Part shown: positions 50,201 to 61,131 of the stretch, piece by piece | How the letters are laid out: each line of letters begins with the position of its first letter | Numbering within the stretch: the first letter of the stretch is position 1 | Position numbers and translations under genes: made by a program | The notes under the pieces: model-generated | The model's database searches: none | Seen by the model: only the letters and a program-made list of their open reading frames with translations | Told to the model about the DNA's origin: nothing | NCBI GenBank assembly: GCA_036937835.1 | Contig: CM072877.1 | Coordinates: 5,250,001-5,314,000 of the forward strand | DNA: 64,000 nt | Source of the DNA: Pampus argenteus | Lineage: Eukaryota; Chordata; Actinopteri; Scombriformes; Stromateidae | Reading direction: 5' to 3'

Positions 50201-51077
50201 GCGCAGCGTCAAACGCTCTGCGTCAGCCTTACCTCTGGTTAACCATCATCCTGACTGTGGGCATCAGCCTGCTGCCCATCATCTGCATCCAGTTCCTCCA
50301 TAAAACCATCTGGCCCTCTGTTGGAGACAAGGTGATGTCTCTGCAGCAGGGAAATGTTGATTTGACTACTATATGTTTATATACTTTACCCAAAGGATCA
50401 GAATAATGACCAGTAACTACATACGTTATGTCGAATTGTAAAAAAAAAAAAAAAAAGGCAAATTTTTATATATACTATTATATTAGTAACAGCAGTTGTT
50501 GGTGAATATACTTTTATCACAGAGGAATGTGATGAAAGAAGTGTTTTAAAATAATGTACAAGAAGAAGATATGCCATGAATTTTCAAAATATGCAAATGA
50601 ATAATTTAAAATCATTTTAATCACATTATTATATAGTCAAAACCTGACACACATGGTTGAAGGATATTAAACTATACATTAAAATATACATTTTTAAGTA
50701 TCAGAATTACCTCATCAAATTAAGTTGTGGACAGGATGACAACGGAAAGTCAGTCATGAAATGTAATTGGCCAAATAGAAGCAACTTTCACCTCATACAA
50801 TGAAAAGATGAGCAAACGTTCTTCTCTAATGTTGTTTTCCCATCATTCCCCCTAGGTCCAGAGAAACAGGAAGAAGTACGAGATGGAGATGGAGGAGGAG
50901 GAGAAGAAGAAGAAGCCGTCAGCCTTTCAGCGCGGCCGCCGTTCCCGCCGCTCCGCCTACGCCTTCTCTCACTCCCAAGGCTACGCCGACCTCATCGCGA
51001 CTGGGCGGAGCATTCGACGGCGGCCACAGTCCCGTGGTGGAGCCCAAGACAACACCAGGGAGGCTGAAAACATCTGA
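35771..51077 (+). CDS. atp8b1: Phospholipid-transporting P4-ATPase ATP8B1 (complete, 29 coding exons)
   Basis: Twenty-nine exons with GT-AG borders and matching phases sum to 3726 bp, 1241 codons plus stop, close to the human protein (about 1251). Key P4-ATPase features: DGET at residues 224-227, PISLY in TM4, the phosphorylated Asp446 in FSDKTGTLTQN, KGADTVIYERL in the nucleotide domain, LTGDK, and GDGANDVNM at 883-891. The acidic N-terminus (MPYSDDETDDE) and the C-terminal RRSAYAFSHSQGYADLI tail are ATP8B1-type signatures; the tail is autoinhibitory in the human enzyme. The family flips aminophospholipids, phosphatidylcholine or phosphoinositides to the cytoplasmic leaflet at apical membranes, with a CDC50/TMEM30 subunit. 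Loss in humans causes familial intrahepatic cholestasis. The start at 35771 is the first ATG after the acceptor and matches the family N-terminus. Confidence 0.97.
36579..36816 (-). mobile_element. MITE with long inverted ends (copy 1, intron 2 of ATP8B1)
   Basis: The ends tactgtatttttcaggcc and ccgagaaatacggtta are inverted repeats that extend inward as ATAAGGCGC motifs. The reverse complement aligns nearly end to end with 52634-53109 apart from an internal segment of roughly 230 bp. It is non-coding and about 238 bp long. Confidence 0.8.
36817..39046 (+). other. Rest of ATP8B1 intron 2
   Basis: No coding sequence is recognised. It contains a (GT)n tract near 37424-37457 and a poly-T run near 38600-38616. 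Confidence 0.5.
39816..42677 (+). CDS. atp8b1: ATP8B1 exons 5-10: actuator domain
   Basis: Coding exons are 39816-39877, 40063-40135, 40434-40504, 41659-41741, 41956-42114 and 42589-42677. The dephosphorylation motif DGET is split by an intron: Gly is shared between the exons ending at 40504 and starting at 41659. The block ends with RTKIDELMNYMVYT leading into TM3. Confidence 0.93.
41180..41212. repeat. (GT)n microsatellite
   Basis: A GT run in the intron before the ATP8B1 exon at 41659; it creates only shadow open frames. Confidence 0.9.
42399..42493. mobile_element. Short degenerate hAT-like element
   Basis: It runs from gggctgaaatgattagtc to caccagttgcagcgcta and looks like a shortened copy of the AGAGCTGCAACGAT family seen at 22101. 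It lies in an ATP8B1 intron. Confidence 0.45.
42811..43715 (+). CDS. atp8b1: ATP8B1 exons 11-12: TM3-TM4 with PISLY
   Basis: Coding exons are 42811-43001 and 43631-43715. TM3 is IFVLLILVAAGLAIG. The extracytoplasmic loop follows (the region that would contact the CDC50 subunit), then TM4 with NTMVPISLYV, the P4-specific PISL motif. SVEVIRLGQSKFINWD marks the cytosolic exit. Confidence 0.94.
44381..48538 (+). CDS. atp8b1: ATP8B1 exons 13-23: phosphorylation and nucleotide-binding domains
   Basis: Coding exons are 44381-44504, 45062-45105, 45531-45687, 45897-46085, 46326-46438, 46519-46683, 47067-47178, 47393-47468, 47834-47966, 48152-48280 and 48382-48538. The catalytic Asp codon is at 44435-44437. 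The exon at 48152 encodes a strongly basic stretch (EKKKKRRRLHLRRLGKR), a variable loop in this family. The last exon carries GDGANDVN, the magnesium-binding hinge. Confidence 0.93.
48631..51077 (+). CDS. atp8b1: ATP8B1 exons 24-29: TM5-TM10 and regulatory tail
   Basis: Coding exons are 48631-48854, 49040-49123, 49284-49529, 49684-49822, 50201-50331 and 50856-51077. Hydrophobic segments for TM5 to TM10 are clear, for example LPVLLVGLLD, FHGIFVSLIIFFIPYGAFL and PYLWLTIILTVGISLLPII. The last exon encodes a charged tail, rich in Glu then Lys/Arg, ending RTREAENI-type sequence before TGA. Confidence 0.94.
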
Positions 51078-52633
51078 TGGGGCTGAGTGGAAGACGGGGC
51101 AAAACTGTTGTTGTAGTAGTAGTAGTAGTAGTAGGGGTTGTATATATCCGAAAAAGGTGCAAGGAGCGCTTGGTTTATCTTCATCTTTATATGTGGAGAC
51201 ACTGCCGAGATGGAAAACGTTTCCTTTGGCAACACAACTTTTTAAAAATGAAACGTGCAGAGCTTGGTTTACAAGTTTTTACAGATGATTCAAGGTAAAT
51301 GCAGGTAAACCAGTATGCAAAGCAGATGTGCAGAAAGCTAAATGAAGCACTGCTGAATGTGTTTTTGCTCCAGTCAGTGACTCCACTTTTGCACATCTTT
51401 GCACAGACTCTCTATGTTAAAATGAAAATAAATATGAAAGCTGTTAACAGGGGCTACGAGGTCATGCAGCGACAGTGTGACTGACAACGTCATCTACTCA
51501 GGATTTTTTAAATAAAAGTTTTATTTTTAGTCAAGTTCGTCTCTTGGCCCTAACATCGTTTAATGTGACATTCACAGTTTTAGCCCAACCGCAGCAGAGT
51601 TTTTGATATATTAGTGTTTTCACTACATTAAAATCGAACGTCGGTTATAGTTTTATTTTTGTCCGTTGAGATGCAAACGTTTTCCCTCACATTAAAAAAG
51701 GCTAAAACTTCATACGTCACGGTGTCCTGTTTTAATGTTTTATTATAAATAATGTTATAATGCCAGGCTATGCAAGGTGGTAGGATGTTATGAAGTGTGT
51801 ATTAATTTAAAAGTAAATTGTGAATAGTAATAGTAATAGTTTCCCCTCTGCTGTGACCTGAGAAACGGGTGCTGTAATCACTTCTTTTCATGGACTTTGT
51901 TTCAGCCTTAAAATCATTGAACTACCTCTTTCAATGCCGGATGCTAAAATCACTTCAATACTTCACCTTTTTTTTTAATTATTACTCTGTTCAGAACTTT
52001 TTTTTTTTTTTTTTTTTAATTATTAGAAAGTAAATTCAAGTGCTTCTTGAGTACTTCCAACTGGAAAAGAATTACAACAAGTAGCACTTGGTTTATTTTC
52101 ATTTTGATTATTTTCATCCTTAATGTTTTTGTTCCTTCTTGGAAGTTAAATCACCCGTTCCTCTTCAAAAATAAGGACTTTTTTCTGTGTATGTGCGTTA
52201 CTGATTGTTTACAATAAACTCAACCATTTTTCTGTTATTAGAACCAGATTTAGGATATCCTCGAAACAGTGCTAAGCCAAAACCGACACATTCCTGTTCT
52301 GACTGTTACTGTAACCCCTTCATGCTAATGTTACTGTATGTACATCGTGTCTTTTTTTTTTTATTACTGAGCGAGTGGAGGCAGTAGATCAGGACTGTTG
52401 ACTGTACCAGCAGCGGTTCTGCTCTCTGTCATATGACGGTATTTTATCATGTGGTTGTTAATAAAAGCCAAGAGCACATTTAGCAATCTGAAACCAGTGT
52501 GTATTTTATTTTGGTCACTGTGGTGATTATAAATTGAACATAAGATAATAACCAAGTTTTATTACTGATGACAAAAAGATACATTTATCAATAACTTTGC
52601 TGCATATAAGGCTGTTTTTCCACAAAAGACGAG
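51078..52633 (+). other. ATP8B1 3' UTR and downstream sequence
   Basis: No coding sequence. It contains a (TAG)n tract at 51113-51134, two long T runs near 51968-52018 and several AATAAA or ATTTA-like motifs. Confidence 0.5.
51511..51516 (+). promoter_or_regulatory. ATP8B1 proximal polyadenylation signal AATAAA
   Basis: AATAAA about 430 bp after the stop codon, followed by a T-rich stretch. A second AATAAA at 52460-52465 could serve a longer 3' UTR. Confidence 0.5.
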
Positions 52634-53109
52634 TACCGTATTTTTCGGACTATAAGCCGCATCTAAAATCATTAAATTTTCTCAAAAATCAACAGTGTGT
52701 GTGTGACCTTTAGTTGTGTTTACTAACCTTGAACTGATTTTATGTTGTACACATTACGGATAATAACGCATTACTCTGCGAGTCAGGAGCCTCGCAGAGG
52801 CCGGAATCATCACTGAACAGCCCGGTGACAGCAACGACTGGCTCGGATAATGACGAGAGGGATCCGGGCTGCTGGATCCTAAAATCACCCAACTGTTAAA
52901 CTCTGAACAACGGTTGTGTATTTTTGTGTTAAAACTCTACAATGTTGAGAGGGATCCGGACATGTTTGATGTGGAAATCGCCCACTTAAACTTGTGTTAA
53001 CCTACAACTGAGAGTTATTGTAAATTAGTTCAATTTATCCGACACACGTTTTGTTTTCGCTCATTGCGCCTTATAATCTGGTGCGCTTTATGGCCCGAAA
53101 AATACGGTA
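52634..53109 (+). mobile_element. MITE with long inverted ends (copy 2, downstream of ATP8B1)
   Basis: It starts taccgtatttttcggac and ends gcccgaaaaatacggta, perfect over the outer 14 bases and extended by imperfect ATAAGSCGC inner repeats. About 476 bp, including some 230 bp with no counterpart in copy 1. TA flanks both ends, but because the ends are palindromic the target duplication cannot be told from the element. Confidence 0.85.
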
Positions 53110-53393
53110 ATGCCGATAAACAATAAATTATGTTTAAATTAGAATTATTATATGAATATGTAACATTATCAGAATAATATATTATTATTGAAGGTTAATG
53201 GAATGGGTGGAACATGTTTATTTAATCATGATCTTTAAAAATGAAATGATTTCTATGCTGAGAACTGGGTCTAGACATTAATCTAAAATGTAACTTGTTA
53301 TATTAGTATAAGTTTAGGTCTGAGAGCAGAATGCTTTAATTGCAATTAAGAACGTTTTGATATCTCAAAATCTTTACTTCACCTATAAAAACT

Positions 53394-53400
53394 TGCTGAC
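53394..53400 (+). promoter_or_regulatory. TATA-like box upstream of TRIM gene
   Basis: TATAAAA lies 254 bp before the TRIM ATG. The surrounding sequence (53430-53520) is duplicated upstream of the pseudogene at 57900-57990. Confidence 0.35.
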
Positions 53401-53611
53401 TTGCTCAAACAGCTTTTTTTTCCCTGATATGTACCAAGCTAGATAACCCCTCCCTCTACTTCCTGGTTTCAAATACAGCCAGTCCCGTTCAGTCTACGTG
53501 TTTCCTGCTTGCTGAGTATAACCAACATACTATTCAGTGTTGATACGCCTTCAGTGCATTTCAGCAAGTGAACACGAGAATTGGAGATCTGGATCAGCTT
53601 TTCTCTGAAGA

Positions 53612-53623
53612 GAAAGTAAAACT
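53612..53623 (+). promoter_or_regulatory. ISRE-like motif in TRIM leader
   Basis: GAAAGTAAAACT matches the interferon-stimulated response element GAAANNGAAACT with one mismatch. It is only 31 bp before the ATG, so it is suggestive at best. Confidence 0.25.
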
Positions 53624-53653
53624 ACTTGACTTCTGCCGTCTCTGAGAAGTGAA

Positions 53654-55312
53654 ATGGCGCAACCAAGAATGAACCAGGAAAAATTCTGCTGTTCGGTCTG
53701 TTTGGATCTACTGAAGGATCCTGTAACTATTCCCTGTGGACACAACTACTGTATGAAGTGTATTAAAATCTACTGGGAAGAAGAGGACCAGAAGAAAATC
53801 TACAGCTGTCCTCAGTGTAGACACATCTTCACACTGAGGCCTGTCCTGGTGAAAAACACCATGTTAGCAGAGTTAGTGGAGGAACTGAAGAAGACAGAAC
53901 AACAAGCTGCTCCAGCTGATCACTGCTATGCTGGACCTGAAGATGTGGCCTGTGATTTCTGCACTGGGAGAAAACTGAAAGCTCTCAAGTCTTGTCTGCA
54001 GTGTCTGGCCTCTTATTGTAAGCAACACCTCCAGCCTCACTATGAATCTCCTGCTTTTAAAAAACACAAGCTGGTCGACCCCTCCAAGAAGCTTCAGGAG
54101 AACGTCTGCTCTCTTCATGATGAAGTGATGAAGATTTTTTGCCGTACTGATCAGCGGAGTATCTGTTATCTTTGCTCCATGGATGAACACAAAAGCCACG
54201 ACACGGTCTCAGCTGCAGCAGAGAGGACTGAGAAGCAGAGAGAGCTTGAGGTGAGTCAGAAAAAAATCCAGCAGAGGATTCAGGACAGAGAAGAAGACGT
54301 GAAGATGCTTCAGCAGGAGGTGGAGACCATTAATCGCTCTGCTGATAAAGCAGTTGATGACAGCGAGAAGATCTTCACTGAACTGGTCCGTCTTTTCCAG
54401 GAAAGAAGCTCAGATATAAAGCAGCAGATCAGATCCCAGCAGAAAACTGAAGTGAGTCGAGTCAAAGAGCTTCAGGAGAAGCTGCAGCAGGAGATCACTG
54501 ATCTGAAGAGGAAAGATGCTGAGCTGCAGCAGCTCTCACACACAGAGGATCACACTCAGTTTCTACACAGTTACCCCTCACTGTCACAACTCAGTGAATC
54601 CATAAACCCTCCCAGCATCAAATTCCATCCTCTGCAGTACTTTGATGGTGTGACTGTGGCCGTGTCAGAGGCCAAAGTACAAGACATTCTTAGTGATGTA
54701 TGGACCAAGATCTCACTGACTGAGAGGGAAAGATCAATGGATGTTTTTCTGCCACAACAAGAGCCCAAAACCAGGGCTGAATTCCTCAGGTATTCATGTC
54801 AAATCACACTGGATCCAAACACAGCACACACTCGGCTGTTGTTGTCTAACGCAAACCGAAAAGCAACAGTGATGATACAATACCAGTCATATCCTCATCA
54901 CCCAGACAGATTCACTCTCAAGCAGCAGGTCCTGGGTAGAGAGAGTCTGACGGGACGTTGTTACTGGGAGGTGGAGACGAGTGGACACAACGTTTTGGTA
55001 GCAGTCGTGTACAAGGATATTAGCAGAGGAAATGAAAGTGGATTTGGAAACAATGACAAGTCTTGGGTATTACAATATTCGTGCCATCGGTATGAATTCA
55101 TCCACAACAACGTCAGAACCTCCATCTCAGGTCCTTATTCCTCCAGAGTCGGAGTGTATCTGGATCACAGAGCAGGTCTTCTGTCCTTCTACAGCGTCTC
55201 TGACACCATGACTCTCCTCCACAGAGTCCACACCACATTCACTCAGCCGCTCTATGCTGGACTTGGTATTTACGGTTATGGGAAGTTTTTTGAACTGTGT
55301 GAGCTCAAGTAG
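53654..55312 (+). CDS. TRIM-family E3 ubiquitin ligase, single exon (TRIM25/TRIM16-like)
   Basis: An intact 552-codon open frame. The RING finger, residues 13-55, has all eight C3HC4 ligands (C13, C16, C28, H30, C33, C36, C52, C55). A first B-box-like segment (CDFCTGRKLKALKSC) lies near residues 98-125 and B-box 2 near 152-184 (CSLHDEVMKIFC to DEHKSHD). A coiled coil rich in KxxQQ/EL repeats spans about 190-300. A PRY-SPRY domain begins around 365 with ITLDPNTAHTRLLLS and includes GRCYWEVE. This fish-expanded class ubiquitinates targets chosen by the SPRY domain, often in antiviral or inflammatory signalling. Orthology to one mammalian TRIM is not certain because these genes multiply in fish. 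The start ATG is followed by NQEKFCCSVCLDLLKDPV, the usual family beginning. Confidence 0.93.
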   Translation: MAQPRMNQEKFCCSVCLDLLKDPVTIPCGHNYCMKCIKIYWEEEDQKKIYSCPQCRHIFTLRPVLVKNTMLAELVEELKKTEQQAAPADHCYAGPEDVACDFCTGRKLKALKSCLQCLASYCKQHLQPHYESPAFKKHKLVDPSKKLQENVCSLHDEVMKIFCRTDQRSICYLCSMDEHKSHDTVSAAAERTEKQRELEVSQKKIQQRIQDREEDVKMLQQEVETINRSADKAVDDSEKIFTELVRLFQERSSDIKQQIRSQQKTEVSRVKELQEKLQQEITDLKRKDAELQQLSHTEDHTQFLHSYPSLSQLSESINPPSIKFHPLQYFDGVTVAVSEAKVQDILSDVWTKISLTERERSMDVFLPQQEPKTRAEFLRYSCQITLDPNTAHTRLLLSNANRKATVMIQYQSYPHHPDRFTLKQQVLGRESLTGRCYWEVETSGHNVLVAVVYKDISRGNESGFGNNDKSWVLQYSCHRYEFIHNNVRTSISGPYSSRVGVYLDHRAGLLSFYSVSDTMTLLHRVHTTFTQPLYAGLGIYGYGKFFELCELK

Positions 55313-58118
55313 ACAAATATTATAAACGGGTGAAATGTGTGTTCAGTTTGTGAATGGATTTTTTACTCGGTTGCTCAAGCTCTCTTTCCTAAATATCCAC
55401 TGTCAGTCAAACAGTGTGGGTATAAAAGATGAAAATACATATTCAATCAACGCGATGTAATTATTGTAATGATTTTTCTGTTGAATGAGATAATAATAAT
55501 TCATTTTAACTCTTAGTCTGGAAAGACAAAAAAGGGGGGATGATTAAAATAATAATAATAATAATAAGAGATCTAATAGTTACAGTCACAGTGTTCATAG
55601 TGTATTGGAATACTTGTTAGCGCAGCGACTACTACTGGGTTCAGTTTACATACAGTATATGGGGAGGGTATGTAAGCCAATGTTTGGTTTGATAGAGCAG
55701 AGGTCAGAGGTCACACCTGGCTCGTGGGGTCACAGTTGCTATTGTGCAGTCGGATAGGCTTGGGGACAAATGGCTGCATCAACTGCTTTAACTTGCACTG
55801 AGGTTGAATGAGTCTGGTACTGATCTTGTTTTCCTGACATTGTCTACAAACTGCCTGGTTCCGACCCGACCACAGAGCTGGCCTTCAGTCTGCAGTCTCT
55901 AACCCTAACCCTAACCCTAATGCAGCCTTGGTGCCACCTCCACAGCACTCTATGGAAAAGAAAAGAACAATGGATACCACAGAATGATCTCAGTTTCCTC
56001 GGGAAGACCAGCCCGCCCCGCCTTCTTTCATTTAATCCTCTTGATTCAACGCAATCTGCTCCACGCTTTGAATTTTTCCTGTTATCTTCCCAGTTGTGGA
56101 TGTATAACCATGAACTATGGTTCAAAGCAGAGATCCATAAAAATGTAAGTAAATATATATATATATATTCTCATACAAAATCTTGGTTGGTATTGTACCA
56201 ATTAATATATACGGTATATCAAAAATGAAAAGCTTTATAATATTTTGTCAACTTTTAAATCTGTTTTTTTTTTCTGAGAGTTTTTAAAATAAAGGAAAAC
56301 ATTTTGCTGTCATTAAAAACTATATCTTGCTAAAAAAAAAAAAAAAAAAAAAGAATAATAAATAAAATAATAATAAAAACTGCATATCTGTATTTTTGAT
56401 TTTTTGCATGTTCTCTCCAGAAACTGGACACTATGAAGACTACAGGTTGGTTTTTTTTTTACAAGACAAGAAAATACTAAGATGTTTGAACAGGAGAAAC
56501 TGCAGTAACGTCATTAGTTCATATCATGAGTTATAGAGTCTGTTGCCAAGACAAAACTCGTTCATCACTATAAAAAAATATTTTCATTGTGGTTAACCTT
56601 ATCGCCACTGATAACAGAGCTACATGAATCCATTGTAAGAGTTTCAGCTGAACTGGGAACAGGTACAAAAGTACTCTGAACATTAAGCTTGTCTTACTGC
56701 ACAGCGAACACAGTAACCAGTTTATTTAATCAGGGCATCGAGGTCTGAAAGTGGTAACAGAAAGAATCACTGATACTCAGCACACCTGAGTGTCAAAGCA
56801 TTAAATAAAAGCAGGCCACAAATCAGTCTGACAGTGACTTTTCCATTAACATCACTGCTCTGCTTCTATACCTACCTGCTGCTCAGCTACACGACTGAAA
56901 TGTATGCAAAAAAGCATACAGTCAATCATAAGAGTAAATATTTGACAAATGCAGTCTCTCTAACTAAGAATAATGGTTGCACTGAAAAGTAAAAAAAAAA
57001 AAAAACTATAATTGATACGGATTAACATTAAGAATCTTCTGTCCTTTATTGAACCACACCTATCATGTCAATAATAAGGACTGATAGCAGTTTGCTGAAA
57101 CCATATAGTACTGTAGTCTAGCCCAATATCCAAACCTGTGATTGAACAGATTGAAGAAACAAACAGGTCTATAAAAAAAAAACATTTTCTAGGGATTAAT
57201 TTGGAAATTGGAAATTAATTGTAAAAACATGAGGAATTAAACAGACCTAAATGAGATAAAGGTGTTGGAGATAATTGAACGGTCAAGGGTGACACCTAGT
57301 GGTAACAAAAAGACATGGCAAATAAATCCACCCAGATGAAAACAGCAGAGGGACCAGGACTGAAGACAAAAATATATATTAAAAAATAGAGACCTTGTGC
57401 CTTCTGATCGCTCAGATCACACCACAGTTTGGAAACAAAACCATCACAGAAAATGTGTGATGGACCAGGTGTGTTTGTTTGACTGCTCTCTCTGCAGATG
57501 AGGCGATTCAGTGCGATTGTGCCATACATTAAGATGCACTCAGCTGTAAACCATACATATCACCTGGCTTACCCGTGGAAATTAAAAACTGTTTCATTTT
57601 GAATATGTGACAGCTGCAATGCTGATATGTATGTAGAGCTCAAAGCCAGATCACTAACAGCAACCAACCGATTATCTGTGTTTTTCAAGTCAAGTCAAGA
57701 CATTGTTCATAATTACTGAAGTGGGTGTGTGGAAAAGATTTGTTCAAATCAAATTCAAACAGTGTCCTGCATCGACTGATGGTTTCTAATCATTTAGAAC
57801 AGCTGCTTCAAACAAACCAAAATGATTTAAATGCTGAGAGGACGGTCCAAGCTGAGGTTGCGTGCTGAGAGCAGAATTCTTTTTTTTATATGTGGAATTT
57901 CTCCTTTAAAAGGATAACCACTCCCTCTACTTTCTGCTTTCAAGAACAGCCAATCCCATTCAGTCCACGTGTTTCCTGATTAATGTGCCTTTCGCAGAGC
58001 TGCAATTTTACAGGTGGGTGTGACCAACATGGTGTGAAATGCAAGTGCTCACAAGCCCCATTGACCACGAATCAGCAAGTGAACATGAAATCAGGGAACT
58101 CTTATTTTTCTCTCTCAT
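55313..58118. other. Intergenic region between TRIM gene and its damaged copy
   Basis: No coding sequence is recognised. It contains three CCCTAA telomere-like units (55902-55919), an (AT)n tract at 56152-56168, an A run at 56331-56352 and, from about 57850, a diverged copy of the TRIM promoter region. Confidence 0.5.
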
Positions 58119-58136
58119 ATGTCTCTTGAGGTAAAA

Positions 58137-59253
58137 ATGGTGCAAAGAAAGGAGCAGGAAAAACTCTGCTGTTTGACCTGTCTGGATCTACTGAAGGATC
58201 CTGTAACTATTCCCTGTCAACACAGTTATTGCATGAATTGTATTAAAATCTACTGGGATGAAGAGGACCTAGAGATGTGGCCTGTGATTTCTGCACTGGG
58301 AGAAAACTGAAAGCTCTCAGCTGCAGCTGAAATGACTGAGAAGCAGCGAGAACTCAAAACTAGTCAACGAAAAATCCAGCAGAGGATCAAGAATAAAGAG
58401 AAATATGTGAAGATGCTTCAGCAGGAGGTGGTGGCAATCGATCGCTCTGCTGATAAAGTGGTGTTGAACAGTGATCAGATTTTCAATGAGCTGATCCGTC
58501 TCATAGAGCAAAGAAGCTCAGATATAAAGCAGCAGATCAGATCCCAGCAGGAAGCTGAAGTGAGTCGAGTCAAAGAGCTTCAGGAGAAGCTGCAGCAGGA
58601 GATCACTGATCTGAAGAGGAAAGATGCTGAGCTGCAGCAGCTCTCACACACAGAGGATCACACTCAGTTTCTACACAATTACTCCTCACTGTCACACCTC
58701 AGTGAATCTACAGACTTGTCCAGCATCAATATCCGACCCGTACGTTACTTTGAGGATGCGACTGCAACTGTGTCAGATGCCAAAGATAATTTAGAGGACA
58801 TGCTTTGTGATTAATGGGCATAAATCTTCCAGGTAGTGACTGAAGTGGATGTTTTACTGTCACAACCAAAGCCCAAAAAAAGTATTCATGTCAAATCACA
58901 CTGGATCCAAAAGTAGCAAACACTATGCTATTATTATCAAAAGGGAACACAAAAGCAACAGTAAAGGAACTAATGCTATCAGCAGTAATTAAGTTAGCAG
59001 GACAGTTATATATGAGAGAGCCAGGTTGTTCTAGGTTTCAGGGCCTCAGTACAGAGAGTCTGGCGGGACGTTGTTACTGGGAGGTCACAGATTAGTTTCG
59101 ATTGCAGTCATGTACAAGAACATTAGCAGAATGAACAGTGCAGATGAAGGTTTCTTTGGAAACAAGTCATGGGCATTAGATTGTGTAGACAACAGTTATG
59201 AATTCATCCATAATAAAGTCAGAAATTCTGTTGTCTTCAGTAATTTCTGTTAA
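58137..59253 (+). pseudogene. Damaged tandem copy of the TRIM gene
   Basis: It begins MVQRKEQEKLCC and keeps the first six RING ligands (CLTC, then CQHSYCMNC), then suffers an internal deletion. Sequence jumps from the RING (equivalent of 53789) to the B-box 1 region (53938) and, after about 55 bp, jumps again to the coiled coil (54207). The coiled coil (58332-58814) is open, ending in a stop after LEDMLCD. PRY-SPRY pieces follow at 58880-59253 (SLAGRCYWEV, then MYKNISRMNS to EFIHNKVRN) with stops and frameshifts and no C-terminal half. Upstream sequence is shared with the intact gene. It cannot make a functional ligase; a coiled-coil fragment is conceivable. Confidence 0.85.
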
Positions 59254-60830
59254 AAGTAGTTTGTGTTTAAGAAGGTGCCACTGTTGTCTTTGATCGTAAT
59301 TAATAAAGTAGATTATTCTTCCAATAATGAAAAGGTGTTTTGTGTGATCTCAGAGATCCTATTAAAGCCGCTGGAGAAAACAATCAAAGGAAAATGTTTT
59401 GTGCAGTGTCAGGCTTTAAAGCAGCTAGAACAAAAAGGACAAAACAGTAGCAAAGTCATCCTGCAATAACTTCATTAGTTCACAAAAAATTAACTATTAT
59501 ATAACCATGCAACACTAAAAACAATCCACTGGAGACTGTTGTGAAGACCATTTTCCTGTAAAGATATGCCCTTATCAATAATCATAAACGGGTACAGCAA
59601 TATGTCAATACTGAATACATAAAATTGTAGCTTATTTCCTACTTTAGACTAATCAGGAGAGACAGAGAGAGAGAAAGAGAAGAAAATTATGTCAGACAGT
59701 TGTGCAAATATCTGCACTTTTAAGCTTTAAACTCCTCTAGAAGGGCAATAAAATCACATTTGAATGTCATCTTTAAAACACTCCACATATAACTTAGTGT
59801 TACTGCGTATCAAACAATAACTGGTACTGATGACTACTGTTGTTATCATGATTATATTTAACATCAGGCAGAAACGAGTCAAACTTGGAAAACCCAGTAT
59901 GATTTCTGACAATAAAGCATGTTTATTTTAGGCCAGTGTAAGCAGTAGCTACTCTATTTGGTCTTTAAAGGATCGGTTCAATAAGATTACAAAAACACAT
60001 ATATTGGACACTGTTTCTTTCTCACTCTGTCCATTAAATACAGTATTTCAGTGTTCAATCACTATCTGCATGGCTACTCAAAAAAAAATCAAGTTAAAAC
60101 CAATGAGTAACCTACACGTAGGAATTATCCTACATGGCCCCATCGTTACATCAAATCATAGAACCTGTTGAGTATTGTCCCTTACATACTTAATTTTCTC
60201 ACATTCAAACAGTAGTTCAATTTTTAAATAGAAAGTGGCAGAACGACAAATGGCTATCGCAATCTATTGGATCTAGGGAGACATGCTGGGAGAAATGTCA
60301 CATCAGAGGTTAGCTAACCAAAAAGAAATCGTAATAATTATTTCAAGCATGATCAGTGTCTGCTGCACCACAGGCCTACATGACATTTTCTGACTGGTGA
60401 GGCGAGATGATCATAGATAACTTGAACCAAGTCAGGTCACAAAAGCTTCTCCAAACAGATAAATCTGCAGCATACCCAATACTGAGCGGACTGAGGGAAC
60501 ATTTGAACATGTCTGGAGTGGCTTTCGGAGCTGTAAAAAGCAAACATTTTTAATTGAAATGCCTAGTATGTATTAAACATACTATAGTAATCTTAGTAAA
60601 TCAGGACTATAAAGACTGTCCTGACTTGTAGTATTCAGATATTTGAGGTCATTTCTAGATTTCCATCCAGCTGAGACCAGATATTCACCTACATATGGAA
60701 CAAGTCTTTCTGGAATAAAGATCAATAAATGATCAGCATAATAACAGCAGGTTTCAGTGGTACAATCAAAGTAAAGTACTAAATGACATATCAATCACTT
60801 TTACTTTATTTGTATGATGAAGCAATATTA
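59254..60830. other. Intergenic region without recognised features
   Basis: AT-rich unique-looking sequence; no open frame with a recognisable domain and no clear repeat. Confidence 0.5.
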
Positions 60831-60959
60831 ATGTTATTTGTTCAGGTAGAGCGCGCTTGTGTGCTTCGCAACCATTGGTTCATTCAAAAGCTGTTTAGCC
60901 GGTAACAACCAATCAGATTGATGCAGGTGTACCGCGCGCACATAATAATCTGGCAGCAG

Positions 60960-61131
60960 TATGTCCTCTGATGTTCTGGCCTGTTGGCGGTGTTTGCTGC
61001 TTCCCGCGTCCCGCCGCCGGCGCCCCGCTACCGGCGCCCCGCCGCCGGCGTCCCGAGGCTCAGTGTCCGGGTTTCTGTTTGCTCTCCGGACCGGGACCAC
61101 GCTATAAGTAGACTACTCACCATGTTTCAAG
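60960..61131 (+). promoter_or_regulatory. GC-rich island with possible first exon (MFQ)
   Basis: The stretch around 60990-61100 is much richer in G, C and CpG than its surroundings and contains GCCGCCGGCGCCCCGC-type repeats. A TATAAG motif at 61103 is followed by ATG at 61122-61124 (MFQ) and a splice donor, CAAG then gtaaat, at 61132. This looks like a promoter plus a first exon of a plus-strand gene extending right. One phase-compatible acceptor exists at 63586. I do not recognise the protein. Confidence 0.35.

Noticed and set aside
60834..61100. Minus-strand Arg/Ala-rich frame in the GC island
   Set aside because: A compositional frame over GC-rich sequence without domain similarity; the GC island is better explained as a promoter.
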